The position numbers and the translations under genes were made by a program. Source: a virus. From it: 27,366 nt of DNA. Each line of letters begins with the position of its first letter. Position 1 is the first letter of the stretch. The notes beneath the pieces were generated by a model, which was not told the DNA's origin, made no database searches, and saw only the letters and a list, made by a program, of their open reading frames with translations. The DNA lies in the IMG/VR virus record IMGVR_UViG_3300046001_001479, positions 1 to 27,366 of that record, one strand, 5' to 3'. This document shows positions 14,121 through 22,998 of the stretch, piece after piece.

Positions 14121-15799
14121 TGGCAACAAAACAAAAAGAGTCGTACCGTGATAATCCCCTACTCAAAAGGGTAGGGATTAAAGTAAGCTTCTCCGAAGAA
14201 CAGGTAGAAGAATATATCAAGTGTCGAAAAGACCCACTATACTTTGCCAAATACATTAAGATTATTACACTTGATGAGGGTGTAACTGAATTCAAAATGT
14301 ATGACTTTCAGGAAGAGATGATTAAGACGTTCCATGAGAATCGTTTTACTATCATGAAATGTCCTCGACAGGTCGGTAAAACCACCACAACAGTCGCCTA
14401 TCTTCTCTGGACGATACTATTTCAAGACTCACAATCTGTAGCTGTTCTTGCTAACCGAGGTGAGACCGCTCGTGGTATTCTAGGTAAGTTACAGTTGGCT
14501 TATGAGAATCTGCCTATGTGGTTACAACAAGGTGTCGTTGAATGGAACAAAGGCCGTGTAGAATTAGAGAATGGTTCGGTCATCGTGGCATCTTCTACAT
14601 CAAGTTCAGCGGCTCGTTCTGGTTCGTTTAACATTGTATTCTTAGATGAGTTTGCTTTCGTACCATCTAATATTGCCACAGAATTCTTTACCTCAGTCTA
14701 TCCAGTTATTACTGCTGGTACCAAAACAAAGATTATTATTGTTTCTACACCTAACGGCATGAATCTATTTTATAAGATTTGGACTGATGCAGTCAATAAG
14801 AACAATAATTATACACCATTTGAAGTTCATTGGTCGATGGTGCCAGGCCGGGATGAAAATTGGAAAGAAGAAACAATCAAGAATACTTCTGAAAGGCAAT
14901 TTAGGCAGGAATTTGAAACAGAGTTTTTAGGTTCTTCTAACACACTTATCTCTGGTCAAAAGTTACAACAGTTGGCATTTAAACCACCTATTGCCAACCA
15001 TGACAAGATGAATATCTATAAACATCCGTTTAAAGGTGATGATGAAACGACCAAAGACCATCTGTATGGTATTTGGGTAGATGTATCTGAAGGTAAAAAC
15101 TTAGACTGTTCTACATTCTCGGTGATTGATATATCAACTACACCTTACGAACAAGTGGCAACCTATAGAAGTTCTTCAATCTCACCTATACTTTTCCCAA
15201 CGGTCATTTATAATGCAGCCAAGTATTACAACGATGCTTACATTTTGGTTGAGATAAATAACACACCACAGGTTGCTGACATTATACACCAAGACCTTGA
15301 ATATGAAAATCTATTTAAGGTGTTTACAGGTAATAAACAACCACAACAGTTATCGGCTGGGTTTGCCAGAGGAGTACAACTAGGTTTAAAAATGTCAGTT
15401 CAAGTCAAAAGAATGGGTTGTTCCAATCTAAAGACTTTAATTGAAGGTAATAAGTTAATCATCAACGATTTTGATACTGTATCAGAATTAACTACCTTTG
15501 TTGCCAATAAGACATCCTTTTCGGCAGAATCGGAAGCAAATGATGATATGGTCATGGGTTTAGTAATGTTTGCGTGGGCAACCACCCAAAAGTATTTTAA
15601 AGAAATTGTAAATCATGATATAAGAAAACAAATTCAGTTGGAAGATATGAATCAATTGGACCAAGAAGTATTACCAGCCCTAATTATTGAAGATGGTCTG
15701 GATCATCCTTTTGAAGTTTTCGATGGTGACGTATGGGAAGCCGCCGATGGCGGTGAAATTTATTCAAAGTTTATCCGAGATAGGGTTAGGAATCTATAA
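14120..15799 (+). CDS. 17: Terminase large subunit gp17 (ATPase/nuclease)
   Basis: 559 residues. N-terminal packaging ATPase: Walker A PRQVGKTT (82-89), Walker B IVFLDE (172-177, with D176/E177), coupling motif VSTPNG (208-213). C-terminal RNase H-like nuclease: D321 in GIWVDVSEGKNLDCST, E378 in ILVEINN, and D475/D476 in EANDDMVMG, matching the T4 gp17 acidic triad arrangement. It is somewhat shorter than T4 gp17 (610). The C-terminal tail (FEVFDGDVWEAADGGEIY) resembles other T4-like terminases. It cuts concatemeric DNA and pumps it into the prohead through gp20. Confidence 0.96.
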   Translation: MATKQKESYRDNPLLKRVGIKVSFSEEQVEEYIKCRKDPLYFAKYIKIITLDEGVTEFKMYDFQEEMIKTFHENRFTIMKCPRQVGKTTTTVAYLLWTILFQDSQSVAVLANRGETARGILGKLQLAYENLPMWLQQGVVEWNKGRVELENGSVIVASSTSSSAARSGSFNIVFLDEFAFVPSNIATEFFTSVYPVITAGTKTKIIIVSTPNGMNLFYKIWTDAVNKNNNYTPFEVHWSMVPGRDENWKEETIKNTSERQFRQEFETEFLGSSNTLISGQKLQQLAFKPPIANHDKMNIYKHPFKGDDETTKDHLYGIWVDVSEGKNLDCSTFSVIDISTTPYEQVATYRSSSISPILFPTVIYNAAKYYNDAYILVEINNTPQVADIIHQDLEYENLFKVFTGNKQPQQLSAGFARGVQLGLKMSVQVKRMGCSNLKTLIEGNKLIINDFDTVSELTTFVANKTSFSAESEANDDMVMGLVMFAWATTQKYFKEIVNHDIRKQIQLEDMNQLDQEVLPALIIEDGLDHPFEVFDGDVWEAADGGEIYSKFIRDRVRNL

Positions 15800-15810
15800 A
15801 GATAGCGTTT

Positions 15811-15818
15811 GATAAATA
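15811..15818 (+). promoter_or_regulatory. T4-type late promoter, GATAAATA
   Basis: GATAAATA lies in the gap between the terminase and the sheath gene, 51 bases before the sheath ATG. It would let the abundant sheath be made independently of the terminase operon. Confidence 0.65.
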
Positions 15819-15869
15819 TAATCATGGTATTATAACTGCCAATAACATAATAATTTAAGGAGAACACAA

Positions 15870-17627
15870 ATGGCATTTCAAATCTCTCCAGGTGTAGCTG
15901 TTTCCGAAGTCGATTTTACGACAGTAGTTCCTTCGGTACAAACTACAGCCGGTGCAATCGTAGGTACTTTTCTCTGGGGACCTGCAGAAATAATTAAACA
16001 GACTTCAAGTGAAACAGAATTGGTTTCTATATATGGTAAACCATCAACAAACACAGCGATACAAAATACATTCTTAACCGCATCTTCTTTTTTAGCATAC
16101 GGAAATAATTTAAAAGTTGTTCGTGCTATATCTGCTACAACTAATAATGCCACATCTAATGCTAGTTCAAATGTTCAAGTTACAAACGAAGATTCTTTTG
16201 AATATTCATATTTAAATAATAGAGTAAATGCTAATGTGGCTGGAGCTTTTATTGCTAGATATCCAGGAACTTTAGGCAATTCATTAACTGTTTCAGTTTG
16301 TGATGCTGGAGCAAACGCAACAGGATTTTCAACATGGACTGTTAATGGTGCTGGTGTTTCATCACTTTTTCCTAGTGTTCCAGGAACTTCAGTTCAAGCT
16401 GCAGCCGCTGGTGCTTCGAATGATGAAATTCACGTTGTTGTTGTTGATTCTGGTGGAGCAATTACAGGCACAAAAAATACTGTATTAGAAATATTTCCAT
16501 ATCTTTCAAAAGCTACTGATGCTACCGACTCATTAGGAAATTCAAACTATTACAAAAATTATATTTTTAGAAATTCAAAATATATTTACGCAATAGATCC
16601 TCCTTTATATAATACAATAGGTGCAAATGGTACTACTCCAGCAAACACATGGGGATATGCATTAGCTAATACAAGTAACGTTGCTTTTGCTACAATGAAT
16701 ACCACACCAGTAATGACTTTAACAAATGGTTCGGATGATGCTCCATCTGACGCAAATCGACTTGCTTCTTGGAGTTTATTTTCAAATCCAGATTTGGTTG
16801 ATGTATCTTTGTTAATAACTGGTAGTGCTTCTATTACTGTTCAACAATATGTGATTGATAATATTGCCACAGTTCGTAAGGATTGTATTGCTTTCATTTC
16901 ACCTCCTTCTGCAAACGTGGTAAATCAAACAAACTCAGAAACAACTAATATTCAAAATTGGATAACAGCATTAAATCGTTCTTCTTCTTATGTTGTTGCT
17001 GATTCTGGTTGGAAATATATGTTTGATAAGTATAATAACAATTATACATACGTTCCTTTAAATGGCGATATTGCTGGGCTATGTGTTTACACAGATGCTG
17101 TCCGTGACCCATGGTTTTCACCTGCTGGATTTAATCGTGGCAACTTAAAGAATGTTGTTAAGTTAGCATGGAATCCAAACAAGACTCAACGTGATACGTT
17201 ATACGGTATTGGTGTTAATCCAGTTGGTACATTTGCTGGTCAAGGTACTGTGTTATTTGGAGACAAAACACTACAATCTAAACCATCGGCATTTGATAGA
17301 ATTAATGTTCGTAGATTGTTTATTGTGTTAGAAAAATCAATTGCTCAAGCCGCTAAGTTTTCTTTGTTTGAGTTTAATGATGTTACTACACAAAATCAAT
17401 TTGTTAATTTGGTAACTCCATTCTTGGCAGATATCAAAGCACGCCGTGGTATCTTTGATTATCGTGTTGTCTGTGATTCTACAAATAATACACAATCGGT
17501 TATTGATTCTAATCAATTTGTTGGTGATATCTACATTAAACCTGCTCGGTCAGTTAACTTCATTCAATTGAATTTTATTGCTGTAAGAACTGGTGTTGAG
17601 TTCACAACAATCGTTGGACAAGCTTAA
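15870..17627 (+). CDS. 18: Tail sheath protein gp18
   Basis: 585 residues behind a strong TTAAGGAGAAC. T4-like sheath hallmarks: N terminus FQISPGVAVSEVDFTTVVPS, then TTAGAIVGTFLWGPAEIIKQ; the C-terminal core includes DPWFSPAGFNRGNL, LAWNPNKTQRDTLYGIGVNP, DRINVRRLFIVLEKSI and a terminal GDIYIKPARSVNFIQLNF strand pair. Sheath subunits contract around the gp19 tube during infection. The middle (~residues 90-330) is the variable outer domain. Confidence 0.96.
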   Translation: MAFQISPGVAVSEVDFTTVVPSVQTTAGAIVGTFLWGPAEIIKQTSSETELVSIYGKPSTNTAIQNTFLTASSFLAYGNNLKVVRAISATTNNATSNASSNVQVTNEDSFEYSYLNNRVNANVAGAFIARYPGTLGNSLTVSVCDAGANATGFSTWTVNGAGVSSLFPSVPGTSVQAAAAGASNDEIHVVVVDSGGAITGTKNTVLEIFPYLSKATDATDSLGNSNYYKNYIFRNSKYIYAIDPPLYNTIGANGTTPANTWGYALANTSNVAFATMNTTPVMTLTNGSDDAPSDANRLASWSLFSNPDLVDVSLLITGSASITVQQYVIDNIATVRKDCIAFISPPSANVVNQTNSETTNIQNWITALNRSSSYVVADSGWKYMFDKYNNNYTYVPLNGDIAGLCVYTDAVRDPWFSPAGFNRGNLKNVVKLAWNPNKTQRDTLYGIGVNPVGTFAGQGTVLFGDKTLQSKPSAFDRINVRRLFIVLEKSIAQAAKFSLFEFNDVTTQNQFVNLVTPFLADIKARRGIFDYRVVCDSTNNTQSVIDSNQFVGDIYIKPARSVNFIQLNFIAVRTGVEFTTIVGQA

Positions 17628-17633
17628 TAAATA
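17626..17633 (+). promoter_or_regulatory. T4-type late promoter AATAAATA within a 7-bp inverted repeat
   Basis: AATAAATA overlaps the gp18 stop and lies 23 bases before the gp19 ATG. The surrounding arms 17610-17616 (ATCGTTG) and 17637-17643 (CAACGAT) are perfect complements with a 20-nt loop. The 3' arm ends three bases short of the gp19 AGGAG, so any masking of that site would be indirect. Confidence 0.55.
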
Positions 17634-17656
17634 ATACAACGATATAGGAGAAAAAA

Positions 17657-18205
17657 ATGGCATTCAACGTATCACAATTTAGGTCAGAACTTCAGTTTGA
17701 CGGAGCTCGGCCAAATCTTTTCGAAGTGAATTTGACATTCCCAACAGCAGTACCTGGTGCTGGTGATGCTACTCGTAAAGCTTTGTTCCAAGCAAAATCT
17801 GCTCAGTTACCTGGTTCAACAATTGGTACTGTTCCTTTATATTATTTTGGTCGTGAAATGAAGTTTGCTGGTAACAGAACCTTCACGGATTGGACAGTAA
17901 CAGTTATTAACGATGAAGATTTTACAATCCGTAATTCGATGGAACGATGGATGAATCTAATTAATGGTCACGCAGGTAACGTAAGAAACCCTGCCTTTAA
18001 TACACCTTTAGGTTATACGGTTAACGCAAACGTAGTACAGTATGGTAAAGAAGGTTCTGTATTAAAGAGGTGTACTTTTGTTGGTATGTTCCCTGTTGAT
18101 GTGGCTCCAATCGATTTAGATTGGGGAACAAATGATGCTATTGAAGAATATTCAGTAACATTTGCATATCAATATTGGACTTCAGATTCAACAGATAACT
18201 TTTAA
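17657..18205 (+). CDS. 19: Tail tube protein gp19
   Basis: 182 residues; AGGAG about eight bases upstream. Family features: FRSELQFDGARPNLFEVNLT, AQLPGSTIGTVPLYYFGREM, KFAGNRTFTDWTVTVINDED and a C-terminal DAIEEYSVTFAYQYW strand. Hexamers stack to form the inner tube through which DNA passes. The order gp18-gp19-gp20 is that of T4. Confidence 0.96.
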   Translation: MAFNVSQFRSELQFDGARPNLFEVNLTFPTAVPGAGDATRKALFQAKSAQLPGSTIGTVPLYYFGREMKFAGNRTFTDWTVTVINDEDFTIRNSMERWMNLINGHAGNVRNPAFNTPLGYTVNANVVQYGKEGSVLKRCTFVGMFPVDVAPIDLDWGTNDAIEEYSVTFAYQYWTSDSTDNF

Positions 18206-18221
18206 TTTTTTATTATTATAT

Positions 18222-18245
18222 AGAGAGGGCTTAGGTCCTCTCTTT
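18222..18245 (+). terminator. Probable rho-independent terminator after gp19
   Basis: AGAGAGG (18222-18228) pairs with CCTCTCT (18237-18243) around an 8-base loop, or 6 with a G-U closing pair. Only three T follow directly; a run of six T comes about eight bases later, so it may be leaky. No late promoter is seen before gp20, so some read-through into it would be needed. Confidence 0.6.
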
Positions 18246-18274
18246 CATGCTTTTTTGAATTGAACTAGGACAAT

Positions 18275-19918
18275 ATGGCCGCTAATAAATTTTCACTTTT
18301 TGGTTTTACCATTTCACGGAAAGAGGATGAAAACTCCCAAGCCGTGCAGCAATCTTTCACGCCTCCAGTTAATGATGATGGCGCTCTTACTATTACCTCT
18401 GCCGCTTATTATGGTACATATGTTGACCTAGACGGCTCTGCTAAAAATGAAATAGAATTAATTGGTCGTTATCGTGAGATGGCAATGCAGCCAGAAATTG
18501 AGTCTGCTATTGATGATATTATCAATGAAGCTATCTGTCAAGATGATGATGGCAGAAACATTCGTATGATTCTGGACGAATTAAAACAACCAGACAAGAT
18601 TAAAAAATCATTACAAACCGAATTCAATACCGTTCTTAGATTGTTAAACTACAATCAAATGGCACAAGATGTTTTCCGCAGATACTATGTTGATGGCAGA
18701 TTGTACTACCATATTATTGTTGATAGAGAAAATCCAGCAGAAGGTATTAAAGAATTAAGATACATCGATCCACGAAAAATTCGTAAGGTTCGAGAAGTTA
18801 AAAAATCAAAAGACGAAAGAACTGGTGTTGAAGTTGCTAATGTTATCAATGAATATTATATCTTTAATGATAAAGTAATCTCTGGTTCATCAAGTAATTT
18901 TGGTCCAGTTGGTGTTCGTATCACAACAGATTCTATTATTAATCTTGTTTCTGGTTTAATGGATTCTCGTAGAGCTGTTGTATTATCGTACTTACATAAG
19001 GCTATCAAACCACTCAACCAATTAAGGATGATTGAAGATGCTACTGTCATATATCGAATTTCTAGGGCTCCTGAGCGTAGGATTTTTTATATTGATGTGG
19101 GTAATCTACCGAAATTAAAGGCCGAGCAATATCTCCGTGATATCATGGTCAAGTATAAGAACAAATTGGTTTATGATGCCGTTACTGGTGAAGTGAGGGA
19201 CGACCGTAAATTCTTATCGATGATGGAAGATTTTTGGTTACCACGCCGTGAAGGTGGTAAAGGCACAGAGATTACAACATTACCCGGTGGTCAAAATCTG
19301 GGTGAGTTGGAAGATGTTAAGTATTTCGAAAAGAAATTATACAAGGCTCTTAGTGTTCCAGTTTCTCGTTTGAATCCAGAATCTTCTGGTTTCTCATTAG
19401 GCCGTACAAATGAAATTACCCGTGATGAGTTAAAGTTTGCCAAGTTTGTTGATAGGCTTCGTAATAAGTTTTCTAATCTATTTGACCAAGCAATGCGTGT
19501 ACAAGTTGTATTAAAAGGTATTTGTACGGCAGAAGAATGGGATATAATGAAAGAAAACATTCATTATGATTTCATTAAAGACAACAACTTTACAGAATTA
19601 AAAGATGCTGAGTTGATGACTAACCGATTAGGTTTGTTACAAACTATCGATCCATATACAGGCCGATACTTCTCACAGTTATGGATTCAAAGAAATGTTC
19701 TACGTTTATCTGATGATGAGATTGAAGAAATGGATAAAGAAATTGAAATGGAAAAAGAACAAGGACTTGGATTACCAGTTAGCGTTACAAATGATGTGGC
19801 ACAACAACAGATGATGACTCAGATACCGGCTCAGCCGCAGCATCCAGATGACCAAAAACATGAAATTGATATGGCAACAAAAGATGCGGCAAAGCAACAA
19901 TCCAAAACAGATAAATAA
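18275..19918 (+). CDS. 20: Portal protein gp20
   Basis: 547 residues. T4-like portal features: AYYGTYVDLDGSAKNEIELI, RYREMAMQPEIESAIDDIIN, RYYVDGRLYYHIIVD, RYIDPRKIRKVREVKK, APERRIFYIDVGNLPKLKAE, EFGN-like LPGGQNLGELEDVKYFEKKL, and the ALSVPVSRLNPESSGFSLGR segment. Twelve copies form the head vertex through which gp17 pumps DNA; it also nucleates head assembly. The C-terminal ~50 residues are Gln/Asp/Lys-rich and probably flexible. The ribosome site is modest (AGGACA). The last codons contain the next late promoter. Confidence 0.96.
   Translation: MAANKFSLFGFTISRKEDENSQAVQQSFTPPVNDDGALTITSAAYYGTYVDLDGSAKNEIELIGRYREMAMQPEIESAIDDIINEAICQDDDGRNIRMILDELKQPDKIKKSLQTEFNTVLRLLNYNQMAQDVFRRYYVDGRLYYHIIVDRENPAEGIKELRYIDPRKIRKVREVKKSKDERTGVEVANVINEYYIFNDKVISGSSSNFGPVGVRITTDSIINLVSGLMDSRRAVVLSYLHKAIKPLNQLRMIEDATVIYRISRAPERRIFYIDVGNLPKLKAEQYLRDIMVKYKNKLVYDAVTGEVRDDRKFLSMMEDFWLPRREGGKGTEITTLPGGQNLGELEDVKYFEKKLYKALSVPVSRLNPESSGFSLGRTNEITRDELKFAKFVDRLRNKFSNLFDQAMRVQVVLKGICTAEEWDIMKENIHYDFIKDNNFTELKDAELMTNRLGLLQTIDPYTGRYFSQLWIQRNVLRLSDDEIEEMDKEIEMEKEQGLGLPVSVTNDVAQQQMMTQIPAQPQHPDDQKHEIDMATKDAAKQQSKTDK
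19910..19917 (+). promoter_or_regulatory. T4-type late promoter, GATAAATA
   Basis: GATAAATA overlaps the portal stop codon and is followed by AATTAA and then the ribosome site TTAGGAG of the gene at 19937. This is the same 14-base element plus immediate Shine-Dalgarno layout as at gp13, but without a complementary upstream arm. Confidence 0.7.
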
Positions 19919-19936
19919 ATTAATTAGGAGAATAAA

Positions 19937-20482
19937 ATGTCAATAGAAAAAAGTATAATCGATTACGCAATGGATGAAGATGGTGTTCAATTTAGAAATG
20001 CACTATATGCTTCTATTCAAGATAAAGTATCTGCTCATATTGAAGCAGCTAAACAAAATCTTGCCAGAAATTTGATTGCTACAGAAGAAGTTTCAGAAGA
20101 AGATGAAGAAGAAGTTCAAGAACAATATCAAGATTCTAATAAACCTAAAGAAAAAAGAACACATTCGTATGATGCTGTACCTACTTCAAGACAACTTGGT
20201 GCAAAACCACAACCTAAGAATGAATCTGTTGAAGAATTGCAAGCTAAGATTGATGCATCCACAGAAAAAGAACTATCTCATGCTAAAAGCCTTGGATGGC
20301 ATATTAAAAAACAAACTTATGGTAGAGAATACACCCACCCAAAACATGGTCACATATCTATGAATCGTTACGGTGAATGGCAACATAAACCAGAATCATC
20401 ATTTAAAGGTGGTAAAGGACAATTAATTGCTCACGGCCATGCTGATGATTTGGATAAACATCTATCTTCTTTAAATAAATAA
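19937..20482 (+). CDS. Putative prohead core protein with extra C-terminal domain
   Basis: 181 residues between portal and protease, where T4 has the small core genes 67/68. The N terminus (SIIDYAMDEDGVQFRNALYA, SIQDKVSAHIEAAKQNLARN) looks like gp68-type core proteins: a short acidic start, then a long helix ending in a Lys/Arg-rich segment. A very acidic linker follows (EEVSEEDEEEVQEQ). Residues ~108-181 form a separate His/Gly-rich domain (LSHAKSLGWHIKKQ, YTHPKHGHISMNRYGEW, GHADDLDKHL) that I do not recognise and that would be unusual in a scaffold protein. Core role by position and N terminus; the C-terminal domain is unknown. Confidence 0.6.
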   Translation: MSIEKSIIDYAMDEDGVQFRNALYASIQDKVSAHIEAAKQNLARNLIATEEVSEEDEEEVQEQYQDSNKPKEKRTHSYDAVPTSRQLGAKPQPKNESVEELQAKIDASTEKELSHAKSLGWHIKKQTYGREYTHPKHGHISMNRYGEWQHKPESSFKGGKGQLIAHGHADDLDKHLSSLNK

Positions 20483-20493
20483 TCTGAAGAATA

Positions 20494-20501
20494 GATAAAT
20501 A
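20494..20501 (+). promoter_or_regulatory. T4-type late promoter, GATAAATA
   Basis: GATAAATA plus AATTAA lies directly before the CAGGATAAA ribosome site of the gene at 20519, the same spacing as at 19910 and 10286. Confidence 0.7.
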
Positions 20502-20518
20502 AATTAACAGGATAAAAA

Positions 20519-21040
20519 ATGGCAATCGCAAACAACACGCAAATACTAATTGATTCAAATAAAAGAACCGTTATTAAACGGATTGGTATTATTGACTCTG
20601 ATGAAACATTAACGGTTATCATTGATCCAAGAACATTGTCTGGAGCTTTAAACGCTAATAATTTGCCATATCAAGCCGGTAATACGGTTGCTCCTGGTTT
20701 TGCTAATTCTGCTTTTACTATTTCAAGAGTGATTGCTTGTGTTGATGCTGAAGTTGGCCATATACAATTACAATGGCAAGGTACTGTAACAACAAATACA
20801 ATTTATGCTCTTGGTGTTGGTAATGTAGACACAAATCCACAATATCAATTACCAGCAATCACAAACAATGCAATTGGTCCTACAGGTAATGTTGTAATTA
20901 AAACTGTTGGTACTACTGCTAATGCTGCTTACACATTAATTATTGAGTTACATAAAAACAACAGTTTCTTTGATGCTGGTTGGGGTCGTGATCCTGCTGC
21001 ATTTAACTACGGCGAGTATAGTATTACTCCTCACGCATAG
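20519..21040 (+). CDS. Conserved structural-type protein of unknown function
   Basis: 173 residues. No family that I can name with confidence. It is beta-rich: TQILIDSNKRTVIKRIGI, DSDETLTVIIDPRTLSG, FTISRVIACVDAEVGHIQLQ, VVIKTVGTTANAAYTLIIEL, and ends in GRDPAAFNYGEYSITPHA. Lying between portal/core and protease genes with its own late promoter, it is likely a virion or head-surface (decoration-like) protein; this is from context only. It is followed eight bases later by the protease gene. Confidence 0.65.
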   Translation: MAIANNTQILIDSNKRTVIKRIGIIDSDETLTVIIDPRTLSGALNANNLPYQAGNTVAPGFANSAFTISRVIACVDAEVGHIQLQWQGTVTTNTIYALGVGNVDTNPQYQLPAITNNAIGPTGNVVIKTVGTTANAAYTLIIELHKNNSFFDAGWGRDPAAFNYGEYSITPHA

Positions 21041-21047
21041 GACAATT

Positions 21048-21695
21048 ATGAAACTTATTAAAGAAATAAACGATAACGTAAATTATACTTACCTAGAAGA
21101 AGCTAATGGTAAGAAATCTTTACATATTGAAGGACCTTTTTTAGTTGCTGAAACTAAAAATAAAAATGGTCGTTTGTATGAATTTAATACTATGAAAAAA
21201 GAAGTAAGCCGTTATACAGAAGAATACATCAACAAACACCGAGCTTTTGGTGAATTAGGACATCCAGAATCACCTTCTATTAATCTTGACCGTGTATCAC
21301 ACATGATTGTAGGATTAAGAGAAGATGGTAATACTTGGGTAGGTAAAGCAAAGATATTAGATACACCAATGGGAAACATTGCTCGAAGCTTAATTGAAGG
21401 CGGTGCTCAATTAGGTGTATCTTCAAGAGGCATGGGTTCATTGAAGAACGTCAATGGCGTTAATGTAGTTCAACCCGATTTCTATCTAGCCACAGCGGCA
21501 GATATTGTAGCAGACCCTTCCGCACCTGGTGCTTTTGTACAGGGTATTATGGAAGGTAAAGAGTGGATGTTAGTCAATGGTGTTTGGACAGAACAATATG
21601 TTGAAGAAGCCAAAAGAGAAATTAAGAAGGCTTCAAAGAAAGATATTGAAAAAGTAAGTCTACACATTTTTGAAAACTTCATGAAAAAACTTTAA
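21048..21695 (+). CDS. 21: Prohead core protease gp21
   Basis: 215 residues from ATG 21048. An in-frame upstream extension to 20943 exists but only overlaps the previous gene and reads as low-complexity hydrophobic sequence, so it is rejected. T4 gp21-like serine protease features: IEGPFLVAETKNKNGRLYEF, H72 in AFGELGHPES, RVSHMIVGLREDG, and the catalytic serine in LGVSSRGMGSL (S125 or S126), then DFYLATAADIVADPSAPGAF. The enzyme matures the prohead by cutting scaffold and capsid precursors after (L/I)-x-E. The ribosome site is poor (AGGACA). Confidence 0.93.
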   Translation: MKLIKEINDNVNYTYLEEANGKKSLHIEGPFLVAETKNKNGRLYEFNTMKKEVSRYTEEYINKHRAFGELGHPESPSINLDRVSHMIVGLREDGNTWVGKAKILDTPMGNIARSLIEGGAQLGVSSRGMGSLKNVNGVNVVQPDFYLATAADIVADPSAPGAFVQGIMEGKEWMLVNGVWTEQYVEEAKREIKKASKKDIEKVSLHIFENFMKKL

Positions 21696-21696
21696 A

Positions 21697-21704
21697 TATA
21701 AATA
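21697..21704 (+). promoter_or_regulatory. T4-type late promoter, TATAAATA
   Basis: An exact TATAAATA lies two bases after the gp21 stop and 28 bases before the scaffold gene ATG. Confidence 0.75.
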
Positions 21705-21732
21705 TCCAATATAAATCAAGGAGATTTTCAAA

Positions 21733-22992
21733 ATGGCAAATTTTAATTTATCTGACGCCGCTAAAAACATTCTGTTAGGCGAAGATTCAAAATCAACATT
21801 CGATGGCAACATTGCATCTAAAAAAGGCGCAGCCGATAAAGCTGGTAAATTACCTACATCCGTTGTTGCTGGTCAACAAGACGTAGGCAAAATTGGTGAT
21901 GCACCACAAACAATGAGTGATGCAAATCCAAACTACACTGCAGGTACACCATCTGCTACTCCTCCAGGTGCTACGCCTCCTGTAGGTTCTGAGCCAATGA
22001 AGAAGTTAGCTCCACAACCAGGTCAAGGTAGTGCTGCAACTCCAGCACAAACTGTTGCAACTGATTACTCCGCTATTCGTGACCGTATTGCCGGTAAACG
22101 TGCTGCTCAGATGATGACACCAAATCCAGGTGCCACATTCCAATCTTATGGCGAAGAAACTGAATCTGACGAAGAAGAAGTTATCGAAGAAGAAAAAGAA
22201 GAAGGTCATGAAGATGAAGCTCAAGACAAAAAATTAATCAAGAAAATGATTAGCAAGGAAAAAATGAAAGAAGATATGGATGCTTTACTTTCTGGTGAAA
22301 ATCTATCAGAAGAATTCGTAACTAAAGCAACTACAATTTTTGAAGCTGCCGTTATTGCTCGTGCTGAAGAAGTTATCTCTGAAGCTGAAGAGCAATTAAT
22401 GGAAGAATTTGAAGTTGCTGTCGAAGCAATCAAAGAAGATTTAGCTGCTAAAGTAGACGGTTACCTAAACTACATGGTAGAAGAATGGATGAAAGACAAT
22501 GAAATTGCCATCCAGTCTGGTCTAAAGGCAGAAATCACAGAAGAATTCCTAACTGGTTTAAGAGATTTATTCATTGAACACAACATTGATATACCTGAAG
22601 ATAAGGTAGATATCGTTGAAGAATTGGCAGCTCAATTAGAAGCTACTGAAGCAGTTCTAAATGAAGAAATCGCTCGTGGTATTGAACTATCACAAGCATT
22701 AAACGAACAGAAAAAAATTGAGGCTATCTACACAGCGTGTGAAGGCCTGACGCAAACTCAAGTAGAAAAAATGAAGTCGCTCGCAGAGGGTGTAGACTTT
22801 ACTACTGAGGAAGAGTTTACAACTAAACTTGATACTTTGAAAGAATCATACTTCAAAGCTGATGTGAAAGTTGCAACGACTGATGCTTTAGATGACGAAG
22901 TTTTGCTAGAAGAAGAAAAGAGGGCAATTAAGTCTTCCAATTCTGAAATCGATTATTACGCAAAAACTATTTCACAGACTTTGGTAAAATAA
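21733..22992 (+). CDS. 22: Prohead core scaffold protein gp22
   Basis: 419 residues behind CAAGGAG. The N terminus MANFNLSDAAKNILLGE and a Pro/Gly/Ala-rich segment (~70-110) precede a very acidic helical middle (EEEVIEEEKEEGHEDEAQ, then long Glu/Lys/Leu helices ~165-345), typical of the T4-like scaffold core that is digested by gp21 before DNA packaging. Candidate (L/I)-x-E cleavage sites occur repeatedly. It is longer than T4 gp22 (269) but placed and composed like cyanophage gp22. Confidence 0.9.
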   Translation: MANFNLSDAAKNILLGEDSKSTFDGNIASKKGAADKAGKLPTSVVAGQQDVGKIGDAPQTMSDANPNYTAGTPSATPPGATPPVGSEPMKKLAPQPGQGSAATPAQTVATDYSAIRDRIAGKRAAQMMTPNPGATFQSYGEETESDEEEVIEEEKEEGHEDEAQDKKLIKKMISKEKMKEDMDALLSGENLSEEFVTKATTIFEAAVIARAEEVISEAEEQLMEEFEVAVEAIKEDLAAKVDGYLNYMVEEWMKDNEIAIQSGLKAEITEEFLTGLRDLFIEHNIDIPEDKVDIVEELAAQLEATEAVLNEEIARGIELSQALNEQKKIEAIYTACEGLTQTQVEKMKSLAEGVDFTTEEEFTTKLDTLKESYFKADVKVATTDALDDEVLLEEEKRAIKSSNSEIDYYAKTISQTLVK

Positions 22993-22998
22993 TAAATA
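22991..22998 (+). promoter_or_regulatory. T4-type late promoter AATAAATA flanked by a 7-bp inverted repeat
   Basis: AATAAATA overlaps the scaffold gene stop and lies 35 bases before the capsid ATG. Arms 22980-22986 (TTTGGTA) and 23002-23008 (TACCAAA) are perfect complements with a 15-base loop holding the promoter. The capsid ribosome site AAAAGGAG lies outside the repeat. Confidence 0.65.

Noticed and set aside
20943-21047. 35-residue N-terminal extension of gp21
   Set aside because: It lies wholly inside the previous gene in another frame, and gp21 homology begins at MKLIKEIND.
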